Below the pieces are notes generated by a model that was not told the origin of the DNA, made no database searches, and worked only from the letters and a program-made list of their open reading frames with translations. Below, one piece after another: positions 26,847-35,849 of a stretch of DNA of 64,000 nt. The first letter of the stretch is position 1. Every line of letters starts with the position of its first letter. The translations under genes were made by a program, and so were the position numbers. Source of the DNA: Fibrobacteraceae bacterium (GTDB lineage: Bacteria > Fibrobacterota > Fibrobacteria > Fibrobacterales > Fibrobacteraceae); assembly GCA_017625775.1 (NCBI GenBank), contig JAGAKE010000002.1, positions 186,001 to 250,000 on the forward strand. Direction: 5' to 3'.

Positions 26847-27686
26847 TTATTTTTTAACACAACGGACGCTGAATCCTTTGTCCTTTGAATCGCTTTGGAA
26901 CAAAAATTCACCATTGCCATAATCAGGAGCCTTTTTCACAAAAATCATAGCGCAATCATTACTAGAGCAGTTTTCTGTGTCTCCGTCTTGAATGGTTGCT
27001 TTTGTATCGAGCCAATAAAAACCCATGTCATCTTGATAAGCATAAGTGCTATTTTTCATTCGTCCACCAAAAGCCCAAGGGTATTCGGCAGAATTAGCTG
27101 CTTCTTCAAATTCTGCACGCGTAGGCAGACGCCAGCCATTTGGGCAGACTTCCTTTAATGCTTCAAAAGTATAAAGAGAACCTTTAGAACAATCGTCGTT
27201 GCCATAACACATAGAGCCTTTGGAAGTTTCATAATTGATGTTTTCTGCCATCCATATTACTTTTTCTACCATGGTTAAACGATAAACGTTTCCGTCACGA
27301 GTGTCTATAAGGGAATCTCCTTGAATGACTGGAGGCAAAATTTCAGCAGTAATGCTAGAAGAACTTGGAGAGGCAGCTGCATTAGACGATGTTGGAGAAG
27401 CTATAGAACTAGAAGATTGTTCTACAGACATAGGAACATCCCATTGGAACGCCGTAGTGTCTTCAGAATAGTAAGGAGCATCAGAAGAATCTTTAACCAT
27501 TAAGGTGTCATAGACAGTTTGCTGCTTGCGTGAAGAAGAACTAGACGTTTTCTTTGTCGAAGATGAAGATGAGGAAACTTCAGTTTGCATGTCGTCTAGG
27601 CTTGGGGGGCTAGATGATGAATCATCGCTACAGGCAATGAAAAAAAATGAAGAAAAAGCGAATAAAAAGAGAAATTTATACAACAT
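26847..27686 (-). CDS. Lipoprotein with FISUMP (Fibrobacter major paralogous) domain
   Basis: A 279-residue exported lipoprotein: signal peptide with lipobox-like FFIAC, then about 100 residues of Ser-rich linker in several blocks. The C-terminal domain (from about residue 125) carries DGNVYRLTMVEKVIWMAENI, paired cysteines (CYGNDDCSKG), YTFEALKEVCPNGWRLPT, and a terminal FSVRCVKK. This is the FISUMP pattern, highly expanded in Fibrobacter and the best taxonomic marker here. Function is unknown; surface display is expected. TATTTT ends 6 nt before the ATG. Confidence 0.85.
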   Translation of the reverse strand: MLYKFLFLFAFSSFFFIACSDDSSSSPPSLDDMQTEVSSSSSSTKKTSSSSSRKQQTVYDTLMVKDSSDAPYYSEDTTAFQWDVPMSVEQSSSSIASPTSSNAAASPSSSSITAEILPPVIQGDSLIDTRDGNVYRLTMVEKVIWMAENINYETSKGSMCYGNDDCSKGSLYTFEALKEVCPNGWRLPTRAEFEEAANSAEYPWAFGGRMKNSTYAYQDDMGFYWLDTKATIQDGDTENCSSNDCAMIFVKKAPDYGNGEFLFQSDSKDKGFSVRCVKK

Positions 27687-27692
27687 ACCTTA

Positions 27693-27698
27693 AAAATA
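27693..27698 (-). promoter_or_regulatory. -10 element TATTTT, leaderless arrangement
   Basis: Ends 6 nt before the FISUMP gene ATG. An AAGG lies 1 nt from the start codon, too close for a normal ribosome-binding site. Confidence 0.35.
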
Positions 27699-27785
27699 CT
27701 CCCTTTTTTGAAAGATATTTTTAAGTTTCTTTTTTTTTACACTCTGGAAACAAATAAAGTAGATGCCGAATTAGCGCTTTTTTAT

Positions 27786-27793
27786 TATGTTTG
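27786..27793 (+). promoter_or_regulatory. -10 element TATGTTTG for nuoA, overlapping a false ATG
   Basis: TATGTT (27786-27791) ends 7 nt before ATG 27799. The upstream in-frame ATG at 27787 is part of this element, so it is unlikely to be translated. Confidence 0.5.
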
Positions 27794-27798
27794 TTGCT

Positions 27799-28194
27799 AT
27801 GACAAATATTGAAATTTTTGATACCACTTTTGCTGTGACCATTTTAGCGGTTATTGCTTTTTTTGTTCCGTTGCTTCTTTTGTTTGCAAACTGGATTTTG
27901 CACCCTGGAAAAATTAAAAGAGCTGAAATTAAAGGTTCTTCTTATGAATGTGGTTTGGCACATGTTTCAGGAACGGCTAATGAACGTTATCCAGTAAAAT
28001 ATTACATGGTTGCGATGTTATTCCTTGTTTTTGATTTGGAAATAGCGTTCCTATATCCTTGGGCTGTTCAATACTTGAAAGTGAGTTCTTGGTCACCTTT
28101 GTTTATTTTGCTTGGTTTTTTGGTTATTCTTGAAGCTGGCTATATGTACATTTATAGAAAAGGCGTTTTGCAGTGGGCAAAACTTAAAGATTAA
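27799..28194 (+). CDS. nuoA: NADH-quinone oxidoreductase subunit A
   Basis: A 131-residue membrane subunit of respiratory complex I with three hydrophobic helices. The family signature is clear: SYECGLAH in the first loop, then YPVKYYMVAMLFLVFDLE and IAFLYPWA with the conserved acidic residues. No other nuo gene is within the window; a strong terminator follows, so it is expressed alone. ATG 27799 is chosen over 27787 because the latter lies within the TATGTTTG element and neither has an SD. Confidence 0.9.
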   Translation: MTNIEIFDTTFAVTILAVIAFFVPLLLLFANWILHPGKIKRAEIKGSSYECGLAHVSGTANERYPVKYYMVAMLFLVFDLEIAFLYPWAVQYLKVSSWSPLFILLGFLVILEAGYMYIYRKGVLQWAKLKD

Positions 28195-28215
28195 TTCTTT
28201 TTGTTTGGTTTGATT

Positions 28216-28246
28216 AAAATTCCCAGAGCAGAGCTCTGGGAATTTT
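28216..28246. terminator. Bidirectional terminator between nuoA and thiE
   Basis: A 14-bp perfect stem AAAATTCCCAGAGC/GCTCTGGGAATTTT with an AGA loop, positioned just after both convergent stop codons. Confidence 0.88.
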
Positions 28247-28254
28247 AGTTATTA

Positions 28255-28881
28255 TCATTTATGATCAATTAAGGATTTTAATTCCTGAGCTGCTAATTTT
28301 ACATTAGGGGCTGAAATGATAGCTGATACTACAGCGAATCCCTGAATATCATAATTCAAAAATTCAGGAATCGTTTGCTTGTTCATGCCTCCGATGAGAA
28401 TGAGAGGGATATTTACGCTTTCTCTGATTCTCTGAAGTTCTTCTTTTGAAACAATTTGAGCATCGGTTTTGGTAGAAGTTGAAAACATAGCGCCAACGCC
28501 GAGATAATCAGCTCCTGCTTTTTCAGCAACAATTGCTTCTTTAGAAGTTCTTACTGAAACACCTAAGATTTTATTTGGTCCGAGAAGTTCTCTTGCCTTA
28601 TGAGCAGGTAAATCGTCTTGCCCAACATGGAGACCATCGGCATTAACAGCCAAGGCAATGTCTAATCTATCGTTAATAATGAGAGGAACATGATGTGCTT
28701 GAGTAATTTCTTGAATTGTTTTTGCTTCGTTGTAAAATTGTAGAGAAGAACAATTTTTTTCACGTAACTGAACACAAGTTACTCCGCCAAGAATAGCATC
28801 AGTAACAGATTCTTCAAGAGTTGCTGAAGACATAAGTTCTTTGTCAGTGCAAAGATATAAGGAATAATCCGGAAAAATCAT
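28255..28881 (-). CDS. thiE: Thiamine-phosphate synthase
   Basis: A 208-residue TIM-barrel enzyme coupling HMP-PP with HET-P to thiamine phosphate. Motifs: VQLREKN near the N-terminus, INDRLDIALAVNADGLHVGQDDLP, GVSVRTSKEA, the GAMFSTSTKTDA phosphate-binding loop and LIGGMN. Its start overlaps the thiM stop (ATGA), so both are under the same TPP riboswitch. Confidence 0.95.
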   Translation of the reverse strand: MIFPDYSLYLCTDKELMSSATLEESVTDAILGGVTCVQLREKNCSSLQFYNEAKTIQEITQAHHVPLIINDRLDIALAVNADGLHVGQDDLPAHKARELLGPNKILGVSVRTSKEAIVAEKAGADYLGVGAMFSTSTKTDAQIVSKEELQRIRESVNIPLILIGGMNKQTIPEFLNYDIQGFAVVSAIISAPNVKLAAQELKSLIDHK

Positions 28882-29696
28882 TCTATTTTGCCTCTTTCCA
28901 AAATCGTGTTTGTGTCTAAGCAGGAAATGGAATCAATAATGGCATTTCGGAAACTACCAGTGCCAAGATTTTGAGTTTTTTCGTAGGCAATTTCTCCAGC
29001 AATGCCCATAGAGGTTAGGGCAGCAATTCCTGCTAGAAACATATCATTTGTAGTGGCGGCAAAAGCTCCGGTGATTGCACTAGACATGCAGCCAGTACCT
29101 GTGACTTTTGACATTTGAGGGTGACCATTAGAAATTTTAGCAAGGCGTTTAGAATCACTAATAATATCAACTTTTCCCGTAATCACGGCAGTACAATTAA
29201 ATTTTTTAGCAACTAAATTAGCTACAGATTCCGCGTCATTTGAAAGGTCTGCTTCTGAAACATCAACTCCTTTTGTACTAGATTGTAAACCAGCAATAAA
29301 AGATATTTCAGATAAATTTCCGCGTAGAATAGAAATTTTGACAGATTCTAAAATTTGATTCGTTACTTCATTACGAAACTTTGAAGCTCCTGCGCCAACT
29401 GGGTCAAAAATAACGGGAATGTTTCGTTCATTAGCAGCTTTTCCTGCAAGAATCATAGATTCTACAGTTCTTTCGTTTAAGGTTCCAATATTAAGAACGA
29501 GCGCTTTTGAAATTGAAGCTATATCGGCCGCCTCTTCCTTGGCATCGGCCATAATTGGAGACGCCCCAATAGCGAGCAAAATATTTGCAACATCATTTAC
29601 AGTAACATAATTTGTGATGTTGTGAACTAAAGGTTTTGTTTGGCGAACAATTGCTAGTAAATTAGCAACGTCCAGAGAGAAATTTTTAGGTAGCAT
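28878..29696 (-). CDS. thiM: Hydroxyethylthiazole kinase
   Basis: A 272-residue kinase that phosphorylates hydroxyethylthiazole in thiamine salvage. Motifs: HNITNYVTVNDVANILLAIG, SPIMADAKEEA, FDPVGAGAS, TAVITGKVD, and the catalytic TGTGCMSSAITGAFAA. AGGAG lies upstream of the ATG and can be masked by the riboswitch platform. With thiE but no thiC, thiG or thiD in sight, the cluster looks like thiazole salvage. Confidence 0.95.
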   Translation of the reverse strand: MLPKNFSLDVANLLAIVRQTKPLVHNITNYVTVNDVANILLAIGASPIMADAKEEAADIASISKALVLNIGTLNERTVESMILAGKAANERNIPVIFDPVGAGASKFRNEVTNQILESVKISILRGNLSEISFIAGLQSSTKGVDVSEADLSNDAESVANLVAKKFNCTAVITGKVDIISDSKRLAKISNGHPQMSKVTGTGCMSSAITGAFAATTNDMFLAGIAALTSMGIAGEIAYEKTQNLGTGSFRNAIIDSISCLDTNTILERGKIE

Positions 29697-29701
29697 AAGA
29701 A

Positions 29702-29758
29702 CTCCTGAAGAAAGTGTGTGAGGGTATCAAGCAAAGAAAAGATGCCCTCTACTTCAGG
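29702..29758 (-). promoter_or_regulatory. Expression platform of the thiM riboswitch
   Basis: In the RNA, CCTGAAG (29758-29752) is complementary to CTTCAGG (29710-29704), which contains the ribosome-binding site of thiM. The interval between them folds on its own as GAGGGcATC/GATaCCCTC (29749-29741 with 29728-29720). A competing stem AUGCC/GGCAU uses part of the first strand. Formation of the outer helix would hide the SD, giving translational control. Confidence 0.5.
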
Positions 29759-29763
29759 CATTC

Positions 29764-29853
29764 CTTCCTGCGCTGGCATTACCCAGATCAGGTTTACGGG
29801 TCTAAGGTAGCTTAACCTTACTCTCAGCCGGATTCCTCCAGCTCCCCGGGAAG
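29764..29853 (-). promoter_or_regulatory. TPP riboswitch (THI element) aptamer
   Basis: Reading the minus strand, the conserved blocks appear in order: GGGGAGC, GGCTGAGAG, ACCC then AACCTGATCTGGGTAATGCC, and AGCGCAGGAAG. P1 is CTTCC (29853-29849) with GGAAG (29768-29764); GCTGG/CCGGC forms an inner stem. It sits 68 nt upstream of thiM. All elements needed for TPP binding seem present. Confidence 0.93.
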
Positions 29854-29933
29854 TTTCAAAGAATCTTGAAAACTTCAAACTTATATTTAGAAATAAAATT
29901 TTTATTCTGCAAGGTATTTGAAAAAAATGCTAA

Positions 29934-32009
29934 TTAGTTTTTAGAACGCAGAATATCTCGCAATCGAGCTGCTTCTTCAAAATCTAATCTAGCGGCAGCA
30001 GCTTTCATTTCAGCTTCTAGCTCTTCGATTGATTTTTCTTCTTGTGCCAGAATATTTTTTACTTGATTTCTTCCAGTTACTTCAGCTAATGGATCTTGAA
30101 TTTCTAATTGTTCTTCTACTTTTCTTGTGACTGATTTTGGAACAATTCCGTGTTCTGCATTAAATGCTTTTTGAAGTTCACGACGTCTAAGCGTTTCTGT
30201 AATAGCTTTTTCCATGCTTTCAGTCATAGTGTCAGCAAATAAAAGTACTTTGCCAGAAACATTTCTACTAGCTCTTCCCATCGTTTGAATTAAACTACGA
30301 TAGTTTCTAAGGAATCCCTCTTTGTCGGCATCAAGAATTGCAACTAAAGAAACCTCGGGCAAGTCTAATCCTTCTCTTAATAAGTTAATGCCGACTAATA
30401 CATCAAATTCTCCGAGTCGTAATCCGCGGATAAGAGCGTGGCGTTCAAAGGTTTTGATTTCGCTGTGTAAATAACGGGCGCGAATACCAACTTCTACAAG
30501 GTAATCCGTTAAATCCTGAGACATTTTTTTTGTCAAAGTGGTAACTAAAACGCGGTTCCCTTGTTGTACCACATTTTCAATTTGTTTGATTAAAACATCC
30601 ATTTGTCCTTCGATTGGATGCACTTCAATTTCTGGGTCTAACAAACCAGTTGGACGATTAATTTGTTCCACAACAGATCCGAAAGTTTGCTTTAGTTCGT
30701 AATCTCCAGGAGTGGCGCTAACAAAAAGAACTTGTTCTGGGTACATCATTTCAAATTCAGGAAAATTCATTGGACGGTTGTCAAGAGCGCAAGGGAGTCG
30801 AAAACCATATTCAACTAAGGTGGTTTTTCTAGATTTATCGCCTTCTGCCATTCCTCCAACTTGTGGAATACTGACATGAGATTCATCAATCATCAAAAGC
30901 CAATCTTTCCCGAAATAATCGATTAGTGTAAAGGGGCGCGTGCCTGGCGCTCTCTCTTCTATGATTCTAGAATAGTTTTCAATACCAGAACAAATTCCAG
31001 TTTCGCGAATCATTTCCATATCATAGCGGGTTCTGCTAGAAAGTCTAGCCGCTTCAAGAACTTTCCCTTCTTTTTCAAGTTGCTCCACTCGAAGAGTAAG
31101 TTCGTTTTGCATATCTTGAATAATGCGTTTGCGACTATCTTCACGAGTTACAAAATGTTTGGCCGGAGCAATACACATTTCTGAAAGTTCTTTTATAGTT
31201 TCACCTGTGATTAAGTTAAATCGGCAAAGGCGCTCAATAGAATCGCCCCACATTTCTATTCGAAGTCCAAAGTCATCGTAACTGGGGTAAACTTCAATAA
31301 TATCGCCTCGAACACGAAATGTCCCGCGCTCTAAAGCGAAGTCATTGCGCTCATATTGAATATGAACTAGCGAACGTAAAATTTCGTCCCGATCCCGTTC
31401 CTCATCTTTTTTGATTCGAACCATTAAATCAAAATATTCTCTCGGACTGCCAAGACCATAAATGCAACTAACGGAGGCTACTATAATGGTATCTCTTCTT
31501 GTTAACAAGTTAGAAGTGGCGCGAAGTCTAAGTTTGTCAATTTCGTCATTGATTGCCGCATCTTTTTCTATAAAAGTATCAGTGTGAACAATATAAGCTT
31601 CTGGTTGATAGTAGTCATAATAGCTTACAAAATATTCAACAGCGTTATTTGGAAAAAAAGATTTGAACTCTTGGTATAATTGAGCAGCTAATGTTTTGTT
31701 ATGAGTTAAGATTAAAGTTGGTTTTCCAATGTTTTTGATGACATTAGCCATGGTAAAAGTTTTCCCAGAGCCAGTGACTCCGAGTAAACTTTGAAAACGC
31801 TCTTTTCGTTTTAGAAAGCCATCAGTTATTTCTTGAATGGCGTGAGGTTGATCGCCTGCTGGAGCGTAGTCACATTTTAAGTCAAATTCAGCTCTTGTAT
31901 TTTCAAGAAATTCTGGTAAAATTCCGGGCCTGCTTTTTTCTGGCGGTAAAACCTTTAGCAAGTTTTTTTGAAACGGGTCTGGAGATATTGTCTTTCTAGC
32001 TCTAGCCAT
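29934..32009 (-). CDS. uvrB: UvrABC system protein B
   Basis: A 691-residue excision-repair helicase. Walker [16 protein letters not shown], the beta-hairpin [41 protein letters not shown], and QTMGRASRN are present; the C-terminal UVR domain ([20 protein letters not shown]) that contacts UvrC is intact. No SD is visible; TATATT ends 7 nt upstream of the ATG. Confidence 0.97.
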   Translation of the reverse strand: MARARKTISPDPFQKNLLKVLPPEKSRPGILPEFLENTRAEFDLKCDYAPAGDQPHAIQEITDGFLKRKERFQSLLGVTGSGKTFTMANVIKNIGKPTLILTHNKTLAAQLYQEFKSFFPNNAVEYFVSYYDYYQPEAYIVHTDTFIEKDAAINDEIDKLRLRATSNLLTRRDTIIVASVSCIYGLGSPREYFDLMVRIKKDEERDRDEILRSLVHIQYERNDFALERGTFRVRGDIIEVYPSYDDFGLRIEMWGDSIERLCRFNLITGETIKELSEMCIAPAKHFVTREDSRKRIIQDMQNELTLRVEQLEKEGKVLEAARLSSRTRYDMEMIRETGICSGIENYSRIIEERAPGTRPFTLIDYFGKDWLLMIDESHVSIPQVGGMAEGDKSRKTTLVEYGFRLPCALDNRPMNFPEFEMMYPEQVLFVSATPGDYELKQTFGSVVEQINRPTGLLDPEIEVHPIEGQMDVLIKQIENVVQQGNRVLVTTLTKKMSQDLTDYLVEVGIRARYLHSEIKTFERHALIRGLRLGEFDVLVGINLLREGLDLPEVSLVAILDADKEGFLRNYRSLIQTMGRASRNVSGKVLLFADTMTESMEKAITETLRRRELQKAFNAEHGIVPKSVTRKVEEQLEIQDPLAEVTGRNQVKNILAQEEKSIEELEAEMKAAAARLDFEEAARLRDILRSKN

Positions 32010-32016
32010 AGGGAAA

Positions 32017-32022
32017 AATATA
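32017..32022 (-). promoter_or_regulatory. -10 element TATATT for uvrB, leaderless arrangement
   Basis: Ends 7 nt before the ATG at 32009; the intervening TTTCCCT is not a ribosome-binding site. Confidence 0.4.
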
Positions 32023-32057
32023 GAAAGAGTAATGATTTACTGATTTTTAGATTAAAA

Positions 32058-32083
32058 AAAGGCAAAGAAAATTCTTTGCCTTT
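32058..32083. terminator. Terminator after the peptide-binding lipoprotein gene
   Basis: AAAGGCAAAG (32058-32067) pairs with CTTTGCCTTT (32074-32083), loop AAAATT; on the minus strand it follows the stop codon and ends in T-rich sequence. Confidence 0.82.
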
Positions 32084-32094
32084 AAATTCTTTGT

Positions 32095-33864
32095 TTAAGG
32101 TCTGATTTCTTTTGGTTCTTCTGGGAGTGTAGAATCTTGTTTTTCGGCAAATTCAAGAGCATTTGCCTTCTTGATGTCATAGAACCAATAAATAGGAATT
32201 GATTCTTCGCGACCAAATTTATCAAAGACTTTTTCTGGGGTGCCAAAACGATTCCAATAAAGAATTCGGTGGTGATCTGCTTGCCACATCAATACATAAG
32301 GAACTAACTCGGTAAGGCGATGATCAAGAGATTTTAAAATTTCATTTCTCTTTTCAAGATTAAATTCTGTTTTTTGTAATTGGATTAAACTATCTACAAT
32401 GGCATCTTGAAGTCCAGATAGATTGTTCGTGCCTTTCGCATTTGCGGTTGATGAATGCCAAGAAGCTTCTGGGTCTCTTAAGCGTCCGGCGCCCCAATTT
32501 ACCCAATACATGTCAAAATCAGCCTCGTCCAAACGTTTCCGTAAGGTACTTTGAGACATTTGTTCTATTTGCACATGAATACCAACTTTCTGTAAATCTT
32601 CTTGATAAAGTGTTAAATGTCTCATTTCGGAAGCAGAAGTTATAAAGGTGATTTCAAAAGGAACGCCATTTTTCGAAAGCTTACCTTGTGCGTCAGGAAC
32701 AAAGCCCGCTTCGGCGAGAAGCTTTCTTGCAGAGTCTGGAGCGTATTCAAAAGATTCAGCCTTTGGATTCTTGTTGTTTTCCCACAAATCAGGATAATAG
32801 CTATTAAGTAAAAAATACTGATTGTACATATATTTTTCATTCATCATTTTTCTGTTCATTAACATAGAAAGAGCTCGTCTAACTCGAATATCCTGAAATT
32901 TTTCTCGTCTTAAGTTAAAAGCCATTCCTTGAAAGCCAATGGGTTCTTTATTGTAAATTTTTTGCTTAATAACATGACCTTTTTTTACTGCATCAAAATC
33001 TGTTTGTTTCATCCAAATAGAAGAAGTGTAGAGAGCGTAAGCATCAAAGTTTTTCTTTTTGAAGGCTTCAAGAACTTTTGTTTGATCCTCCATAAAACGG
33101 AATTTAATGCTTTCAAAATTATATTTGCCGCGATTCCAATTTTTGGCAAATCCCCACCAATCGCCACGGCGTTCTAATTCTACATAACGGTCTTCTCTAA
33201 ATTCTTTGATTTTGTATGGACCGCTAGAAACAGGGAATTCAAAACGAATGTTATTAAAATCTTTGTCTTTCCAAGCGTGTTTAGGAAAAGCGGTTAAGCC
33301 TGCTGCTTCCCAAAAATTTCCCCAGTGAGATTCTTTAGCTACTACTCGGATGGTAAGAGAATCAATTACTTCAGGTCGATCAAAGCGGCTTAAACCAACT
33401 TTAAAGATTGGTGTTAAATTTTTAGGCGACATGATGACGTCGTAATAAAATTGAATATCTTCTGCTGTTATAGGAACGCCATCACTCCATTTCGCTCGTG
33501 AATCGATTTTAAAAGTGAATGTTTTTCCATCGGCAGAAACTTCCCATGATTCCGCAAGCACTCCAATTTCTCGGTCTTCTACGGAATGAAGAGTTACTAA
33601 TGGTTCAAACATTAAACTCATCAACTGAGCTGAAAAACTATTGTAATCTTCCCACATGTTAAAAGATTTTGGCATGGAGGAACCCCATAGCGTAATGGAA
33701 CCGCAAGGAACAGCTTCTTTAGAAGCGATTGGGTCAAATTCTCCAGTGCCTGCAGGTAATTCAACGCTTGTTTTACAACTAATTTCTTTGGTGTTTTCTG
33801 CTTTCTTTTCATTGCAGGCGTTTAGGCAAAAAACGATAAGTAAAATAAAACTCCATTTAAGCAT
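32095..33864 (-). CDS. Family 5 extracytoplasmic solute-binding lipoprotein (peptide ABC type)
   Basis: A 589-residue lipoprotein; signal peptide ends in lipobox LNAC. The mature protein shows SBP_bac_5 features: LMFEPLVTLHSVEDREIGVL, AESWEVSADGKTFTFKI, AKWSDGVPITAEDIQFYYD, SGPYKIKEF, and a C-terminal VLMWQADHH segment. Such proteins bind oligopeptides, nickel or sugars for an ABC importer. No permease or ATPase genes are adjacent, so the substrate and partner are unknown. It overlaps rnc by 8 nt, with GGAGA about 12 nt upstream inside rnc. Confidence 0.87.
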   Translation of the reverse strand: MLKWSFILLIVFCLNACNEKKAENTKEISCKTSVELPAGTGEFDPIASKEAVPCGSITLWGSSMPKSFNMWEDYNSFSAQLMSLMFEPLVTLHSVEDREIGVLAESWEVSADGKTFTFKIDSRAKWSDGVPITAEDIQFYYDVIMSPKNLTPIFKVGLSRFDRPEVIDSLTIRVVAKESHWGNFWEAAGLTAFPKHAWKDKDFNNIRFEFPVSSGPYKIKEFREDRYVELERRGDWWGFAKNWNRGKYNFESIKFRFMEDQTKVLEAFKKKNFDAYALYTSSIWMKQTDFDAVKKGHVIKQKIYNKEPIGFQGMAFNLRREKFQDIRVRRALSMLMNRKMMNEKYMYNQYFLLNSYYPDLWENNKNPKAESFEYAPDSARKLLAEAGFVPDAQGKLSKNGVPFEITFITSASEMRHLTLYQEDLQKVGIHVQIEQMSQSTLRKRLDEADFDMYWVNWGAGRLRDPEASWHSSTANAKGTNNLSGLQDAIVDSLIQLQKTEFNLEKRNEILKSLDHRLTELVPYVLMWQADHHRILYWNRFGTPEKVFDKFGREESIPIYWFYDIKKANALEFAEKQDSTLPEEPKEIRP

Positions 33865-34636
33865 TTGTATTATTCTCCAATTCTTTTTTTTCTTTTTCGT
33901 CTTGTAGATAAATTAAAGCTTGTCGAGCTGCTTCTTGTTCTGCTTTCTTTTTTGAATTTCCAGTTCCCTTTCCGCAAGGAACGCCTTCTAGGTAAACTTC
34001 CATTTCAAAAATTTTTAAATGCTCTGGACCGTTTTCAGAAATGACTTTGTATTCAGGAACAGGGAGCGCATGACCTTGCATGTATTCTAAGAGTTGGCTT
34101 TTGTAATTAACAAATTCAGGACCAGATAAAATTTCAGGGATTCTTGGAAAGTGGAATCGAACAAGAAGTTTACGAGCTTCTTCAAGTCCTCCGTCTAAAA
34201 ATACGGCTCCAAGAACGGCTTCAAAAGCATCAGACAAAATACTTTCTTTAAGCCTACCTCCCATGCGAGCTTCTCCTTTTGCGATTCTTATATAGCTACC
34301 TAAATCCCAAAGAAGAGAGGTTTGTGCCAGAGCGTGTCCAGAAACGATAGCGCTTTTCCTTTTTGATAATTCACCTTCAGAAGATTCGGGGTATGTTTTA
34401 TAAAGGTATTCCGTTACGAGCATATTTAAAACGGAATCACCTAAAAATTCTAAGCGTTCGTTGTTTTCCCAGTAAGGTAAATTTTTTCCGCTTAACCAAG
34501 ACCTATGAATCAAAGCGTGAGCTAGCAATGATGGTTCACGAAATACATAACCGATTTTTTGTTCTAGCCCTTGTCCTTTTCCATGACGACGAAACCAGAA
34601 TTTCAAAATTTTTTTCAAGACGCTCTTTTTTTCCAA
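33857..34636 (-). CDS. rnc: Ribonuclease III
   Basis: A 259-residue double-strand RNA endonuclease. The catalytic signature NERLEFLGDSVLNMLVTEYL, GELSKRKSAIVS and DAFEAVLGAVFLDGG is followed by a dsRNA-binding domain (NYKSQLLEYMQGHALPVPEY ... KKKAEQEAARQAL). An N-terminal basic extension of about 20 residues is present. Starts with TTG; AGGTG lies 5-6 nt upstream. Confidence 0.95.
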   Translation of the reverse strand: MEKKSVLKKILKFWFRRHGKGQGLEQKIGYVFREPSLLAHALIHRSWLSGKNLPYWENNERLEFLGDSVLNMLVTEYLYKTYPESSEGELSKRKSAIVSGHALAQTSLLWDLGSYIRIAKGEARMGGRLKESILSDAFEAVLGAVFLDGGLEEARKLLVRFHFPRIPEILSGPEFVNYKSQLLEYMQGHALPVPEYKVISENGPEHLKIFEMEVYLEGVPCGKGTGNSKKKAEQEAARQALIYLQDEKEKKELENNTNA

Positions 34637-34757
34637 GAAAACACCTGCTTTGTGTTTATTGATACAATGACTTTCTAAAGATAAAAATTAAGGGAATGTT
34701 TGTTTGAGAGAAAATATTAATGCTCTTTTTAGAAAGGAAGTTTAGAGCATTTTTACA

Positions 34758-34795
34758 GAAAAAGCGCAAAAGTGTTTTCACTTTTGCGCTTTTTC
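34758..34795. terminator. Strong terminator after acpP
   Basis: A 17-bp perfect stem: GAAAAAGCGCAAAAGTG (34758-34774) with CACTTTTGCGCTTTTTC (34779-34795), loop TTTT. It closes the fabD-fabG-acpP unit. An ATGCTCT/AGAGCAT inverted repeat lies just upstream, near 34720-34750. Confidence 0.88.
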
Positions 34796-34819
34796 TTTTT
34801 TTAGAAAACTTTTCTGATA

Positions 34820-35059
34820 TTAGCCTTTCTTGCTTTCAATGAAAGCAACTACATCAGCAACAGTCAAGAATTTTTCAGATTCAGAATCTTGAATTTCCAA
34901 ATCAAATTCGTCTTCCAAAGCCATCACGAGTTCAACGCGATCCAAGGAATCTGCACCGAGATCGTTGATGAAGGAGGATTCAGGCTTAACATCTTCAGCC
35001 TTAACACCGAGCTTGTCAACAACAACGTCGGTTACTTTTTTAAGAAGTTCTTCGTTCAT
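34820..35059 (-). CDS. acpP: Acyl carrier protein
   Basis: A 79-residue acidic carrier protein. The phosphopantetheine attachment serine lies in [22 protein letters not shown] precedes the ATG by 8 nt. Last gene of the fatty-acid cluster before a strong terminator. Confidence 0.97.
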   Translation of the reverse strand: MNEELLKKVTDVVVDKLGVKAEDVKPESSFINDLGADSLDRVELVMALEDEFDLEIQDSESEKFLTVADVVAFIESKKG

Positions 35060-35105
35060 ATTTATACTCCATTGAGAGGTTTAGGTTAAATGTAATAAAA
35101 AATTT

Positions 35106-35846
35106 CTAAGCGTTCAACCCGCCATCCACGCCTAAAACTTGTCCTGTGATGTAACGGGCTTCGTCAGATGCTAAAAATGCAACAGCATAGGCAACATCAG
35201 AAGGCTTGCCAAGATCTTGAACTGGAATGGCTGCCTTATATTTTTCAACAGTTTCTGCCGCTAATTTTTCTGTCATTGCGGTTTGAATGAATCCAGGGGC
35301 AATTGCATTAACTGTAATGCCTCTTGACGCAAATTCCATAGCATTAGACTTTGTAATACCAATTAAGCCGGCTTTTGATGCTGCATAATTAGCTTGTCCT
35401 GCTTGTGTTCGAATACCGTTGATGCTAGCCATATTGATAATTCTGCCTTGACGGCGCCCCATCATATGACGAGCAAGAGCTCTAGTGCAGACAAAAACGG
35501 AACGGAGGTTAATGCGGATAACATCATCAAAATCTGGGTCTTTCATACGCATCATAAGACCATCTCGAGTAATGCCTGCATTGTTGACTAAAATATCAAC
35601 AGCGCCAAATTCCTCGATGATTTTTTTGAAAGTTTCATTCACTTGTTCTGAATCAGAAACATCACAACCATAGCTTAAGCAACGAATGTTGTAAGTGTTT
35701 GCGATTTCTTGAGCGATGTCTGGATTTTCACGAGTTGCAATTACAGCTACATTGGCGCCACATTCTGCGAGAACCTTTGCAATTTCAAGACCGATTCCGC
35801 GAGAAGCACCCGTGACAATAGCAGATTTTCCTTTAAGACTAAACAT
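35106..35846 (-). CDS. fabG: 3-oxoacyl-[acyl-carrier-protein] reductase
   Basis: A 246-residue NADPH-dependent short-chain dehydrogenase of fatty-acid elongation. Motifs: GASRGIGLEIA, NNAGIT, the catalytic YAASKAG with upstream Ser (INMASING), and GQVLGVDGG at the end. Its AGGAG lies in the last codons of fabD, 3 nt before which that gene stops; the genes are tightly coupled. Confidence 0.96.
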   Translation of the reverse strand: MFSLKGKSAIVTGASRGIGLEIAKVLAECGANVAVIATRENPDIAQEIANTYNIRCLSYGCDVSDSEQVNETFKKIIEEFGAVDILVNNAGITRDGLMMRMKDPDFDDVIRINLRSVFVCTRALARHMMGRRQGRIINMASINGIRTQAGQANYAASKAGLIGITKSNAMEFASRGITVNAIAPGFIQTAMTEKLAAETVEKYKAAIPVQDLGKPSDVAYAVAFLASDEARYITGQVLGVDGGLNA

Positions 35847-35849
35847 TCA

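Noticed and set aside
27361-27620. Repetitive serine codons that look like a short tandem repeat
   Set aside because: They encode the Ser-rich linker of the FISUMP lipoprotein in irregular blocks; no DNA-level repeat unit is conserved.
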